Of a DNA stretch of 34,624 nt, positions 6,911 through 13,313 are shown piece by piece (position 1 is the first letter of the stretch; each line of letters starts with the position of its first letter). The DNA is taken from assembly GCF_022809355.1 (NCBI RefSeq), contig NZ_JAKZMM010000043.1, positions 1 through 34,624 on the forward strand, read 5' to 3'. Both the position numbers and the translations under genes were made by a program. Origin of the DNA: Parabacteroides faecalis. Lineage in GTDB: Bacteria > Bacteroidota > Bacteroidia > Bacteroidales > Tannerellaceae. The notes below the pieces were generated by a model. That model was given only the letters and a program-made list of their open reading frames with translations. It made no database searches and was not told where the DNA came from.

Positions 6911-7345
6911 ATGAAAACATCAAGTAAATTAACCAGCAAAGAAAGTTTTGATATTCTTCACGAAATAGAGAATCGGAAATATCCTGCTGATGGTAGTATT
7001 AAATTATCAGACTGGTGCGAACAAATGCAGAAAGCAAAGTATGAAGCAATCAAGAACCTCGTTCCAGAAGTAGGTTTGGGATGCACAATCTGTTATTACT
7101 CAGATAAACGTGCAGCCACAGTAACAAAGATAGTTTCTCAATGCAAGATTGAAGTTACTTTCAATCGGACGAAATGTATAGATTACTATGCAGGAGAATA
7201 TGAAATCTTTCCGGAGCTTGAAGGAGCACCAAAAGTGTTCACCAAACGAAGAAATGGATATTGGGTTGCTGAAGGACAATCGTATAAAGATGGAGTTATT
7301 CTTATGCTGCATTATCAGAATCATTATATCGACCCAAGTTTTTAA
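6911..7345 (+). CDS. Hypothetical protein
   Basis: A 144-residue protein with a helical N terminus (L-S-D-W-C-E-Q-M-Q-K-A-K-Y-E-A-I, about residues 32-47) and a beta-rich middle containing G-C-T-I-C-Y-Y-S-D-K-R-A-A-T-V. Such short beta stretches with K-R-A-A-T-V resemble SH3-like modules of Bacteroides phage proteins, but no domain can be named. It starts with AGAGCAATG, 12 nt after the previous stop. Confidence 0.68.
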   Translation: MKTSSKLTSKESFDILHEIENRKYPADGSIKLSDWCEQMQKAKYEAIKNLVPEVGLGCTICYYSDKRAATVTKIVSQCKIEVTFNRTKCIDYYAGEYEIFPELEGAPKVFTKRRNGYWVAEGQSYKDGVILMLHYQNHYIDPSF

Positions 7346-7356
7346 TCCGTAGAGCA

Positions 7357-7746
7357 ATGAAAGAAGAATGTTTTTTCAAAGTAGGTAAGTCCTACATTGA
7401 TAAGAAACGTAACCAGTTTAAGGTTACATCTGTAGATAATGACATAGTTGTTACAGACCAAAAGATACTCTTTTGTGGTGTGTTTTTGGATTATATTTCA
7501 TTTATAGTTGGTGGTGAAATGTATAACGACCTTGTTGCCATCAACACGAATCCAAACGCAAAACGATTGATTTTTGTCTTTCCAGGTGGCTATTGGGTAT
7601 GCTGTGATGCCCTTATGGAAGAACTCGGTGATTACAGAACGTATGCCTACATTTGGAAAGGAAGAGTTGAGTATAAGCAAGAGTACAAGCATTTGCTTAC
7701 AGATGAAGAAATAGAGAGTATCGAGAGTTTCGCAAACGGTATGTAA
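7357..7746 (+). CDS. Hypothetical protein
   Basis: A 129-residue protein, mixed alpha/beta, beginning with AGAGCAATG 11 nt after the preceding gene. It has several aromatic-rich beta segments (F-F-K-V-G-K-S-Y-I, Y-W-V-C-C-D) and an acidic C-terminal helix ending E-S-I-E-S-F-A-N-G-M. No known family or catalytic motif. It is the last gene before the duplicated promoter/leader at 7749. Confidence 0.66.
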   Translation: MKEECFFKVGKSYIDKKRNQFKVTSVDNDIVVTDQKILFCGVFLDYISFIVGGEMYNDLVAINTNPNAKRLIFVFPGGYWVCCDALMEELGDYRTYAYIWKGRVEYKQEYKHLLTDEEIESIESFANGM

Positions 7747-7748
7747 TC

Positions 7749-7894
7749 AAAAGTTAAATATTTGATTTGTAGTGATTTATGACGAAAATAAAAGATATAA
7801 CCATTTGATAATCAAATACTTATTTGTATCTTTATATATCCAAAGATAACATAAGTTTAAAAAGTAAAAGTAAAGAGCAATGAGAACTATAGAA
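7749..7894 (+). repeat. Duplicated promoter/leader, copy 1
   Basis: About 146 bp that recur, with scattered substitutions, at 17230-17376. Conserved parts are AAAAGTTAAATATTTG at the left end, the promoter, the leader with AAGTAAAAGTAAAGAGCA, and the first five codons of the gene (ATG AGA ACT ATA GAA). The promoter is TTTG (7804-7807), 19 nt, TATCTTTA (7827-7834). Its upstream side is a near-perfect palindrome ATTTGAT-A-ATCAAAT, and a second inverted repeat TATCTTT/AAAGATA (7827-7833, 7842-7848) spans the -7 box. Downstream genes are unrelated after the first codons. Confidence 0.8.
7804..7834 (+). promoter_or_regulatory. Promoter for 7880-8896
   Basis: TTTG at 7804-7807 and TATCTTTA at 7827-7834 are separated by 19 nt. 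The same pair with the same spacing occurs at 17286-17316. It drives the four small genes up to 8896. Confidence 0.65.
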
Positions 7895-8074
7895 TTTACA
7901 TCAAACAAAGGTTCAAAGATGTTTATCAACTGTAACGAAATCAAAGTCATAAACACATTTGGAGATGAATACTTCGGTAAACTTGATGATAATGGTAAAG
8001 TTATCACAAAACAGCGTTTCGGATTAGGATATATTCTTCCAGTTCTTAATGAATATAGAATGTTTAACAAGTAA
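7880..8074 (+). CDS. Hypothetical 64-residue protein
   Basis: A 64-residue beta-rich, slightly basic protein. Its ATG and first codons belong to the duplicated leader, so it shares M-R-T-I-E with the gene at 17362 but nothing beyond. It contains F-T-S-N-K-G-S-K-M-F-I-N and N-T-F-G-D-E-Y-F-G-K. Start signal AAGAGCAATG. Function unknown. Confidence 0.62.
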   Translation: MRTIEFTSNKGSKMFINCNEIKVINTFGDEYFGKLDDNGKVITKQRFGLGYILPVLNEYRMFNK

Positions 8075-8083
8075 ATCGTATAT

Positions 8084-8356
8084 ATGATGACATCTTTTAT
8101 TACTCCATCGAGCAAGAATGAAATTAAATCTGCTATCACAAGTAAATTGGATGGATATAGTTACAATTACTTCAAAGGTGAATTTAGAAAAGCTGATAAG
8201 TATGCAGCGATTAGCTATCGTTTCAATGGCAATAAGATTTCTATAGAAATTACATATTGGCAAGACGGAAAAATGAATCCAGTTGATTATATGTCACACT
8301 GCACAACTCCATCAGGTGTAGCTAACAAAGTTGCAAAGTTCCTTGGATTAAAGTAA
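8084..8356 (+). CDS. Hypothetical protein
   Basis: A 90-residue basic protein. Two adjacent ATGs (8084 and 8087) could start it; there is no Shine-Dalgarno to choose. The sequence has a basic alpha/beta pattern with R-F-N-G-N-K-I-S-I-E-I-T-Y and a C-terminal helix S-G-V-A-N-K-V-A-K-F-L. It sits 9 nt behind the previous gene. No recognised family. Confidence 0.6.
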   Translation: MMTSFITPSSKNEIKSAITSKLDGYSYNYFKGEFRKADKYAAISYRFNGNKISIEITYWQDGKMNPVDYMSHCTTPSGVANKVAKFLGLK

Positions 8357-8368
8357 AAGTTATACTGA

Positions 8369-8626
8369 ATGGATAAGGTAGTTGAATTGACAAAAGAACT
8401 TCAAAGAGTGATGTATTCCACTACATACTCATTTGAGATTGACACTGAAGATGTAGTATTCGGCTTCAAGAAAACATTAAAGAAACGTACTAAGAGCCTC
8501 GTAAAAGCTCTGCAACTCGAAAGAAAGCTAAGAAGTGATGTTGGAAGATACATATCAAGCAGCGTTAGAATAGTTGCTGTAAGGATGTATAACAACGGAG
8601 TATTGAAAGGTGAATTTAAGTCATAA
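8369..8626 (+). CDS. Hypothetical basic protein
   Basis: An 85-residue strongly basic helical protein, rich in Lys and Arg between residues 31 and 56 (F-K-K-T-L-K-K-R-T-K-S). The charge suggests nucleic-acid contact, but there is no recognisable fold. It starts 12 nt after the preceding stop and lies in the same short operon behind the promoter at 7804. Confidence 0.6.
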   Translation: MDKVVELTKELQRVMYSTTYSFEIDTEDVVFGFKKTLKKRTKSLVKALQLERKLRSDVGRYISSSVRIVAVRMYNNGVLKGEFKS

Positions 8627-8644
8627 CGAATAAAGAATTGAGCA

Positions 8645-8896
8645 ATGGGAACCATCAGAAAAGAACAAACAGAACTTATTAAGAAAGTCCAAGAACTATT
8701 CCAGCAGATTGATTACGCTAAAATAGTTGATAAACTCTGCAAAAGTGGAGCTGTAACGGAAGAAGAAATTAAAGAACAAAATTGGAGACTTGCTAAGAAT
8801 ATGGCTTGTGCCATTTGCTCGCATATCGAATGGCAATATCAACCTAACAGCAAGTCTGATAAGAAGCAAATAAAGAACTTAAAGCATTTCATATAG
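8645..8896 (+). CDS. Hypothetical helical protein
   Basis: An 83-residue charged helical protein starting with TTGAGCAATG. It has heptad-like N-terminal sequence (E-L-I-K-K-V-Q-E-L-F-Q-Q-I) that could form a short coiled coil, then A-I-C-S-H-I-E-W-Q-Y. It is the last gene before the RNA island; its stop codon is at the edge of an inverted repeat GATGAAA/TTTCATC (8896-8902, 8911-8917) with no T-tract. Confidence 0.62.
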   Translation: MGTIRKEQTELIKKVQELFQQIDYAKIVDKLCKSGAVTEEEIKEQNWRLAKNMACAICSHIEWQYQPNSKSDKKQIKNLKHFI

Positions 8897-8968
8897 ATGA
8901 AAAATCGTGCTTTCATCATAAAGTTACCTTAAAATGTACTTTTATCGTAATTTTCTATACAAAAAGTG

Positions 8969-8998
8969 TTTGTTTTTCAATCGTTATTTGTAATTTTA
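8969..8998 (+). promoter_or_regulatory. Late-type promoter ahead of tRNA island and cassette
   Basis: TTTG (8969-8972), a TCAATC box (8977-8982), 8 nt, then TAATTTTA (8991-8998). The TCAATC box at this distance from the -7 element is shared with the promoters near 18934, 21696 and 31619, which suggests co-regulation. The -7 element is the least canonical of the four. It would transcribe the tRNA island and, without a visible terminator, the sugar/ligase cassette. Confidence 0.55.
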
Positions 8999-9006
8999 CA
9001 CCATAA

Positions 9007-9040
9007 ATGGAGCAAATAAGGAAGCACCTTATTTCTCCAT
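9007..9040 (+). other. Stable hairpin 3 nt before tRNA-Ser
   Basis: ATGGAG (9007-9012) pairs with CTCCAT (9035-9040) and AATAAGG (9015-9021) with CCTTATT (9027-9033), giving 13 base pairs with a 2/1-nt internal loop and a 5-nt apical loop. It is right behind the promoter and just before the tRNA, so it may be a 5' leader structure, for example a processing or stability element. No T-tract follows, so it is not a standard terminator. Confidence 0.6.
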
Positions 9041-9042
9041 TT

Positions 9043-9129
9043 GGAGATAGTAATCAGCAATGGAGCTGACTTGGTTTGCTAAACCAAAGGTTCGTTAAAT
9101 CGAATAGAGGTCGGAACTCTACATCTCCG
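9043..9129 (+). tRNA. tRNA-Ser(GCU)
   Basis: An 87-nt cloverleaf. Acceptor GGAGAT(A) pairs with (C)ATCTCC with one A-C mismatch at position 7, and the discriminator is G (9129), usual for serine. D stem TCAGC/GCTGA; anticodon stem TTGGT (9071-9075)/ACCAA (9083-9087) with loop TTGCTAA, anticodon GCT (9078-9080); long variable arm around GTTCG/CGAAT, typical of class II tRNAs; T stem TAGAG/CTCTA. The T loop GTCGGAA departs from the standard TTCRANY. CCA is not encoded. It would read AGC/AGU. Confidence 0.82.
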
Positions 9130-9130
9130 C

Positions 9131-9239
9131 GAATGCCGTTCAAGTCGGCTCGGTGATTGAGGTTAGGTAAGTACGAAAGGTTCGATTCCTTTAATATAAC
9201 TGGTGTTAGAAATCTGGCTGATAGGAAAGACTATCTGAT
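9131..9239 (+). other. tRNA-like fragments, no complete tRNA
   Basis: Between two tRNA-like RNAs lie two further T-arm look-alikes: GCCG-TTCAAGT-CGGC (9135-9149) with a canonical T loop but only 4 clear pairs, and AAAGG-TTCGATT-CCTTT (9176-9192) with a perfect 5-bp stem. Neither has a matching 5' acceptor strand or anticodon arm that I can find. A third hairpin, AATC/GATT plus GATAG/CTATC, spans 9211-9240. These may be remnants of decayed or rearranged phage tRNAs, or pieces of a structured RNA. Confidence 0.4.
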
Positions 9240-9363
9240 TGTATCGTGACGGAATTGGTATACGTTACATTGCGGTAGATGGTAGTAACAAGGACTGATG
9301 AATTTCAAACAACAAGATACTCGCTAAACCCATCATTTGCAGGTTCGAATCCTGTCGATACAA
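9240..9363 (+). tRNA. Over-long tRNA-like RNA, anticodon not assignable
   Basis: The ends are those of a tRNA: acceptor TGTATCG (9240-9246) pairs perfectly with CGATACA (9356-9362), discriminator A at 9363. The D arm GACGGAATTGGTATACG is of the leucine type, and the T arm is GCAGG-TTCGAAT-CCTGT (9339-9355). The molecule is 124 nt, about 35-40 nt longer than a class II tRNA. The middle folds as GTTAC/GTAAC around a 16-nt loop, and GATGG (9278-9282) can pair with CCATC (9329-9333). No 5-bp/7-nt anticodon arm with U33 could be placed. It may be an interrupted tRNA, a decayed one or a tRNA mimic. Confidence 0.55.
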
Positions 9364-9370
9364 CAAAATA

Positions 9371-9388
9371 ATGTATGAAGTAATACAT
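9371..9388 (+). promoter_or_regulatory. Conserved 5' hairpin (copy 1), upstream of glf
   Basis: ATGTA-TGAAGTAA-TACAT: a 5-bp stem with an 8-nt loop, starting 8 nt after the tRNA-like RNA and ending 13 nt before the glf start. The loop opening TGAAG and inner stem pairs GTA/TAC are shared with hairpins at 19077, 21731 and 31665, while the outer pairs differ but remain complementary. An ATG at 9371 opens a 9-codon frame that ends 1 nt before glf; the ATG at 9375 used in the other copies gives only MK-stop here. Confidence 0.6.
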
Positions 9389-9401
9389 AACCGAAAGTAG
9401 T

Positions 9402-10484
9402 ATGACAAGACCAAAGTATGACTACCTTATTGTAGGATCTGGATTGTATGGAGCCATGTTTGCACATACAGCTACGCTGCAAGGCAAGAAATGCCTTGTA
9501 ATAGAAAAGAATGGACACATAGGTGGTTATTGCTATACAGAAAATGTACATGGTATTGAAGTACATAAGTTCGGCGCCCATATATTCAGAACCAATTCAA
9601 AGAAAGTCTGGAACTTTGTGAATAGCATCTGCGATTTTGTTCCTTTCGTAAACTCTCCAATTGCCTGTTATCAAGGAAAGACTTATAACCTACCTTTCAA
9701 TATGAATACGTTCAACCAGCTATTCGGAGTAAATACTCCTGAAGCTGCGTTTGATGCCATAAAGAAAGATAAAGTTGTATTTGACAATCCGAAGAACCTC
9801 GAAGAACATTGTCTTTCAACTGTTGGAAGAAAGATTTATGAAACGCTCATTAAAGGATATACCGAAAAGCAATGGGGTAAAGAATGCAAAGAACTTCCTG
9901 CATCTATTATGAAGCGTATTCCTGTACGTTATACGTTTGATAACAACTATTTCAATGAAAGATATCAAGGTATTCCAGAATGTGGATATACTGAGTTTAT
10001 CAGACGTTTGCTTGTAGGCTCAGATGTCTGGACTGAAAATGATTTCTTTGATGATGTTGAATGGTTTAAAAGCATTGCTAAAGAAATTATTTACACCGGT
10101 CAGATAGATAAGTTCTATGATTACAAGTTCGGGGCGTTGGACTACCGTTCTGTGAAGTTCAAAGAAATCTATCTATCTGACATTGATAACCAGCAAGGAA
10201 ACGCTGTTGTTAACTTCACCGATAGAGATACACCATACACCCGTATGATTGAGCATAAGCATTTCCTTAAAACGCAGTGTAAAGGGACTGTGATTTCCTA
10301 CGAAACACCTTGTGATTATAGTGAAAATGGCTCACCGTCTTATCCAATACCAACAGAAGAAAACCTGTCGAAATACTCCAGATATAAAGATCTTGCCGAC
10401 AAAGAACCTAATGTCATTTTTGGTGGACGGTTGGCAGAATACAAGTATTATAGTATGAACGATATAATAGAGCAGTTTGTATGA
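9402..10484 (+). CDS. glf: UDP-galactopyranose mutase
   Basis: A 360-residue flavoenzyme close in length to Escherichia coli Glf. It interconverts UDP-galactopyranose and UDP-galactofuranose using reduced FAD. Visible features are the dinucleotide motif G12-x-G14-x-x-G17 with E35 for the FAD ribose, the family segment H-K-F-G-A-H-I-F-R-T (about 55-64), T-E-K-Q-W-G-K-E then I-P-V-R-Y-T-F-D-N-N-Y-F-N-E-R-Y-Q-G-I-P-E-x-G-Y, and the C-terminal G-G-R-L-A-E-Y-K-Y-Y-x-M. These match the mutase well enough that activity is likely, although some relatives act on other UDP sugars such as UDP-arabinopyranose. It is the first gene of the 9402-14421 cassette and overlaps the GNAT gene by 4 nt. A nucleotide-sugar mutase is rare in phages of this size. 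Confidence 0.93.
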   Translation: MTRPKYDYLIVGSGLYGAMFAHTATLQGKKCLVIEKNGHIGGYCYTENVHGIEVHKFGAHIFRTNSKKVWNFVNSICDFVPFVNSPIACYQGKTYNLPFNMNTFNQLFGVNTPEAAFDAIKKDKVVFDNPKNLEEHCLSTVGRKIYETLIKGYTEKQWGKECKELPASIMKRIPVRYTFDNNYFNERYQGIPECGYTEFIRRLLVGSDVWTENDFFDDVEWFKSIAKEIIYTGQIDKFYDYKFGALDYRSVKFKEIYLSDIDNQQGNAVVNFTDRDTPYTRMIEHKHFLKTQCKGTVISYETPCDYSENGSPSYPIPTEENLSKYSRYKDLADKEPNVIFGGRLAEYKYYSMNDIIEQFV

Positions 10485-10975
10485 AAGTAAAGATTGTGCC
10501 CATGACTGAACATTTCGCAAACTACAGTTGGAGGTTGCGGAATAACCCGGAATTATGGACGTTTATGGAAAATGAAGCTCCTATGCCAGCCACACTTGAA
10601 AGTGAAACTGCATACTTGAAAGCTGCATTTGATAACCCTCACAACGATATGTTTGCCATTATCGCTGAAGGTGAGTTTGTAGGTTACATCACGTTGAAGA
10701 ATATCGCATACGGTGCTGCCGAATTAAGTTACTGTATCATGCGACAGGATCTATGGGGTAAAGGAATTGTAAGTAAGGCAACTCTGCTTGCCTTGCGATA
10801 TGCGTATGAGGAATTAAGGCTTGACTTGGTTTATCTATACATCAATCCGAAGAATGTCTCTTCATACAGAAACGCCATCAACAAGCATTTTGTGCGTGTT
10901 GGTAGCAGTTTTATAAAACCTGAAGTTGAACGACTTGAAATGACAAGAACTGGATGGGAAAAAGTATTGAAGTAG
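10481..10975 (+). CDS. GNAT-family acetyltransferase
   Basis: A 164-residue RimJ/RimL-type (Acetyltransf_3) N-acetyltransferase. The acetyl-CoA pyrophosphate loop is Q-D-L-W-G-K-G-I (about residues 88-95), the R/Q-x-x-G-x-G motif; the N-terminal W-R-L-R-N-N-P-E-L-W (about 17-26) matches the helix 1 pattern of the RimJ/RimL group, and Y-I-N-P-K-N-V-S-S beta5/alpha4 follows. Such enzymes acetylate amines on proteins, amino sugars or small molecules. Located between the mutase and the ParB-like gene with 4- and 22-nt overlaps, its natural substrate here is probably an amino group made by the same cassette, for example the amine left by the decarboxylase; this is inference. Confidence 0.88.
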   Translation: MKVKIVPMTEHFANYSWRLRNNPELWTFMENEAPMPATLESETAYLKAAFDNPHNDMFAIIAEGEFVGYITLKNIAYGAAELSYCIMRQDLWGKGIVSKATLLALRYAYEELRLDLVYLYINPKNVSSYRNAINKHFVRVGSSFIKPEVERLEMTRTGWEKVLK

Positions 10976-11559
10976 TCGAAATACCGCTTTCTGAGCTGAA
11001 AGATGGAATAGGTAATCCAAGAAAGATTACCAAGAAGAAAGCCAAAGAGTTGCAGGAGTCGCTTGAACAGTTTGGCGATTTCGGTATCATTGTCGTAGAT
11101 GAGCATAATAATATCATATCAGGACACCAGCGTGTGAATGCGTTAAGAATAAGCAAAGGAGATAATGCTACTGTTCTATGTAAGAAGTTGATTGGATATT
11201 CCCAGCCTGAGCTTCGTGCCATCAATATTAAGGCGAATACACATTCAGGTGATTGGGATATGGATAAACTAGCCGAATGGACTGCCGACCTTAATCTTAA
11301 TCTAGGTTTGGAGTTACCACAGATTGACCCGAATACAGATGCGAAGATTAAGGACATGGAACTTATACGGTATGAGAAGTACGATTATGTTATGATTGTA
11401 TGCCGGAATGAGATAGATTATCTCAACCTTACTCGTGCTCTTGGAATTGATGGGAAGAAAGTATTAGTGGCGAAAGGAAAGAATGGAGAGCGTAAAATCA
11501 AAGCTCGTGCCATTTGGTATGATGAAATGAAAGCAAAGATTGTATCTGATAATAAATGA
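10954..11559 (+). CDS. ParB-like (ParB/sulfiredoxin fold) protein
   Basis: A 201-residue protein with an N-terminal ParB/Srx-fold domain (residues about 5-95). It shows I-P-L-S-E-L near the start, N-P-R-K-I and I-I-S-G-H-Q-R (G57-H58-Q59-R60), the nucleotide-binding signature of ParB-like domains, followed by V-N-A-L. The C-terminal half lacks the helix-turn-helix of partition ParB proteins, so a partition role is unlikely. Related phage ParB-fold proteins have been proposed to be nucleases or nucleotide/base kinases in DNA modification loci; which applies here is not shown by the sequence. It overlaps the GNAT gene by 22 nt. Confidence 0.82.
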   Translation: MGKSIEVVEIPLSELKDGIGNPRKITKKKAKELQESLEQFGDFGIIVVDEHNNIISGHQRVNALRISKGDNATVLCKKLIGYSQPELRAINIKANTHSGDWDMDKLAEWTADLNLNLGLELPQIDPNTDAKIKDMELIRYEKYDYVMIVCRNEIDYLNLTRALGIDGKKVLVAKGKNGERKIKARAIWYDEMKAKIVSDNK

Positions 11560-11563
11560 AAAT

Positions 11564-12589
11564 ATGAAGTCAATAAACGTATTGATAACGTGCAGCAACA
11601 TTCATGTCAAGAACATGATAGACTGCCTGAAAAATAACTACGAAGGAACTCAAGTCAATGTGTATTGCGTAAACTCCGTTGAATGGGATTTGCCTAAAGA
11701 AGGAGAATGTGATGGGGCTTTTGTCGTTCCTAAAGTTTCCGATGAAAGCTATTTCCCAACGCTTCTTGAATTGTGTAAGAAGCTGAATGTTGATGTTGTA
11801 TTCCCAGTAACATCTATAGACTTGGATGCAATGGCAGACCACAAGGAAGAGTTTGAGAAGCATGGAATCCACATATCAGTAACTTCACCTGAATCCATGA
11901 AAATTGCAAACGACAAGATTACGTTGCATAAGATGTTTGGAGAGTATATGCCTAAGCAGATTGTAGCTAAAGATGTCAGTGAGCTTATGCGTTTCAGCGA
12001 TAGCATAAATAGCTCAATCTGCTGCAAGGTTGCTAATATGTGTGGAGGACGTGGATTCGCAGTTGTTGATAATGAAAAGTGTGTTGATGTGAATTTGTTC
12101 CATAGGTTCGGCAAGAAGCACTACATTTCGTTTGGACAACTTTGCCAAATCGTTGACAAGCAAGACCACGAAGTTATCGTGCAGGAATACAAGAACGGAC
12201 TTGATTATTCTGTAAGTGTGCTGGCTGACCACGGCGAAGTAACCCACATCTGCGGTTATGTAGGATACGTGTTGGAGTTTGGTTCTATGATGTATGCTGA
12301 AATCAAACCAAACGAACAGGCATACGATATTGCACGCACTATCTGCAAGAAATTGAAGATAGACGGTAATGTTTGCTTTGACTTCATACTTGAAGAAGAT
12401 GGAAAAGTGACTTTGCTTGAAATCAATCCACGTGTGAATGCTTCTCTCAACTTCGTAAGTAATGCTGGTTGTAACATGTTTTATCTACGTTGTAAACAGC
12501 TTCTTGGATATGAATATGAGAATGATCAGAAGGAAATCAATGTTGGATTTAAAATGAAGAAGTATTTTGAAACAAGATATTTCATTTAA
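11564..12589 (+). CDS. ATP-grasp ligase, carbamoyl-phosphate-synthase-like
   Basis: A 341-residue ATP-grasp protein. The start at 11564 (M-K-S-I-N-V-L-I) is preferred over 11540, which overlaps the ParB-like gene and adds no fold element. Residues 1-105 form the Rossmann-like preATP-grasp domain (V-L-I-T-C-S, D-V-V-F-P-V-T-S). The ATP-grasp fold follows with a G-G-R-G-F loop near 161-165, V-I-V-Q-E-Y-x-x-G-x-D-Y-S-V, and the metal-binding L-L-E-I-N-P-R (about 285-291). Such enzymes join a carboxylate, often of an amino acid, to an amine through an acyl phosphate. Its neighbours suggest ligation of an amino acid to a sugar or base; no substrate can be read directly. It overlaps the glycosyltransferase by 23 nt. 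Confidence 0.88.
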   Translation: MKSINVLITCSNIHVKNMIDCLKNNYEGTQVNVYCVNSVEWDLPKEGECDGAFVVPKVSDESYFPTLLELCKKLNVDVVFPVTSIDLDAMADHKEEFEKHGIHISVTSPESMKIANDKITLHKMFGEYMPKQIVAKDVSELMRFSDSINSSICCKVANMCGGRGFAVVDNEKCVDVNLFHRFGKKHYISFGQLCQIVDKQDHEVIVQEYKNGLDYSVSVLADHGEVTHICGYVGYVLEFGSMMYAEIKPNEQAYDIARTICKKLKIDGNVCFDFILEEDGKVTLLEINPRVNASLNFVSNAGCNMFYLRCKQLLGYEYENDQKEINVGFKMKKYFETRYFI

Positions 12590-13313
12590 CATCTACTGCA
12601 TGTCTTATCAGCGACCAGACAGAATACTCACGCAAGATTTGCTTGAGTATTGCACTTATGTTGTTCGCTGGAAGGAAGAGGAAGCATACAGGAATGCCGG
12701 CGTTAAAGACTTGCTTGTTATTCCACAAGGAGCCACACTGAATGATGGGACTATCGTATGGAGTTTCATGACAACGCTGTACTGGGTTATTGAGAATACT
12801 CCTGAAGATGTGATTTTTGTTGCTGACGATGATTTGAATCATTTTTGTTATCGGTTAGATACCTATACAAATATCAAAGCTGATTTCAATAACTATCGTG
12901 AAATAGCTACCTCAGAGATAGAACGCATCGCCCAGTTATTGTATGATTTGAATTTGGGATTTGCTTGCGATAATCCGCAGTTCGCATTGTACAATTACAC
13001 GCAGGAGTTCTGTTTCAAAGGTATGCCCGGCGGTATAAGATGGATCAACAAGAAAGCGTTCAAAGCCAAGTTTGACCCAAAAGATTTTGCCACTTCCGAT
13101 ATTGATATGATGATGCAGGAGCTTTTGATGAATCGAATTATCCTACAACCTCGATATTTTCACTCAATGAGTGTAAAGGACAAATTAGAAGGAGGAACAA
13201 CCGTTGATTCCAAAGTGAACTATCAATTCCGACTTGCGATGAAAAACAAGTGGGGAAAGTATTTTGATTATGATTTTAAGAAAAACCAAGCTAAGATAAA
13301 TGTTAAACGTTAG
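12567..13313 (+). CDS. GT-A glycosyltransferase, TET-associated-like (TAGT)
   Basis: A 248-residue protein, TTG start at 12567 inside the ATP-grasp gene; the alternative ATG at 12600 would remove the first beta strand (I-S-F-N-I-Y-C-M-S-Y-Q-R-P). Features fit a GT-A glycosyltransferase: an N-terminal strand followed by Y-Q-R-P-D-R, the V-V-R-W-K-E-E-E-A-Y segment, the metal/nucleotide-sugar motif V-A-D87-D88-D89-L, and an acidic S-D178-I-D180-M-M-M-Q catalytic-side helix. This order resembles TET-associated glycosyltransferases, known or predicted to glycosylate hydroxymethylated bases in phage DNA. The resemblance was judged by eye. With a UDP-galactopyranose mutase in the same operon, the donor may be UDP-galactofuranose or a related furanose. 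Confidence 0.65.
   Translation: MKQDISFNIYCMSYQRPDRILTQDLLEYCTYVVRWKEEEAYRNAGVKDLLVIPQGATLNDGTIVWSFMTTLYWVIENTPEDVIFVADDDLNHFCYRLDTYTNIKADFNNYREIATSEIERIAQLLYDLNLGFACDNPQFALYNYTQEFCFKGMPGGIRWINKKAFKAKFDPKDFATSDIDMMMQELLMNRIILQPRYFHSMSVKDKLEGGTTVDSKVNYQFRLAMKNKWGKYFDYDFKKNQAKINVKR

Noticed and set aside
8896-8917. GATGAAA/TTTCATC inverted repeat as terminator
   Set aside because: The stem is AT-rich, 7 bp, and has no T-tract; weak support.
10954-11559. Partition ParB with a plasmid-like lifestyle
   Set aside because: There is no ParA gene, no parS-like repeat and no C-terminal helix-turn-helix.
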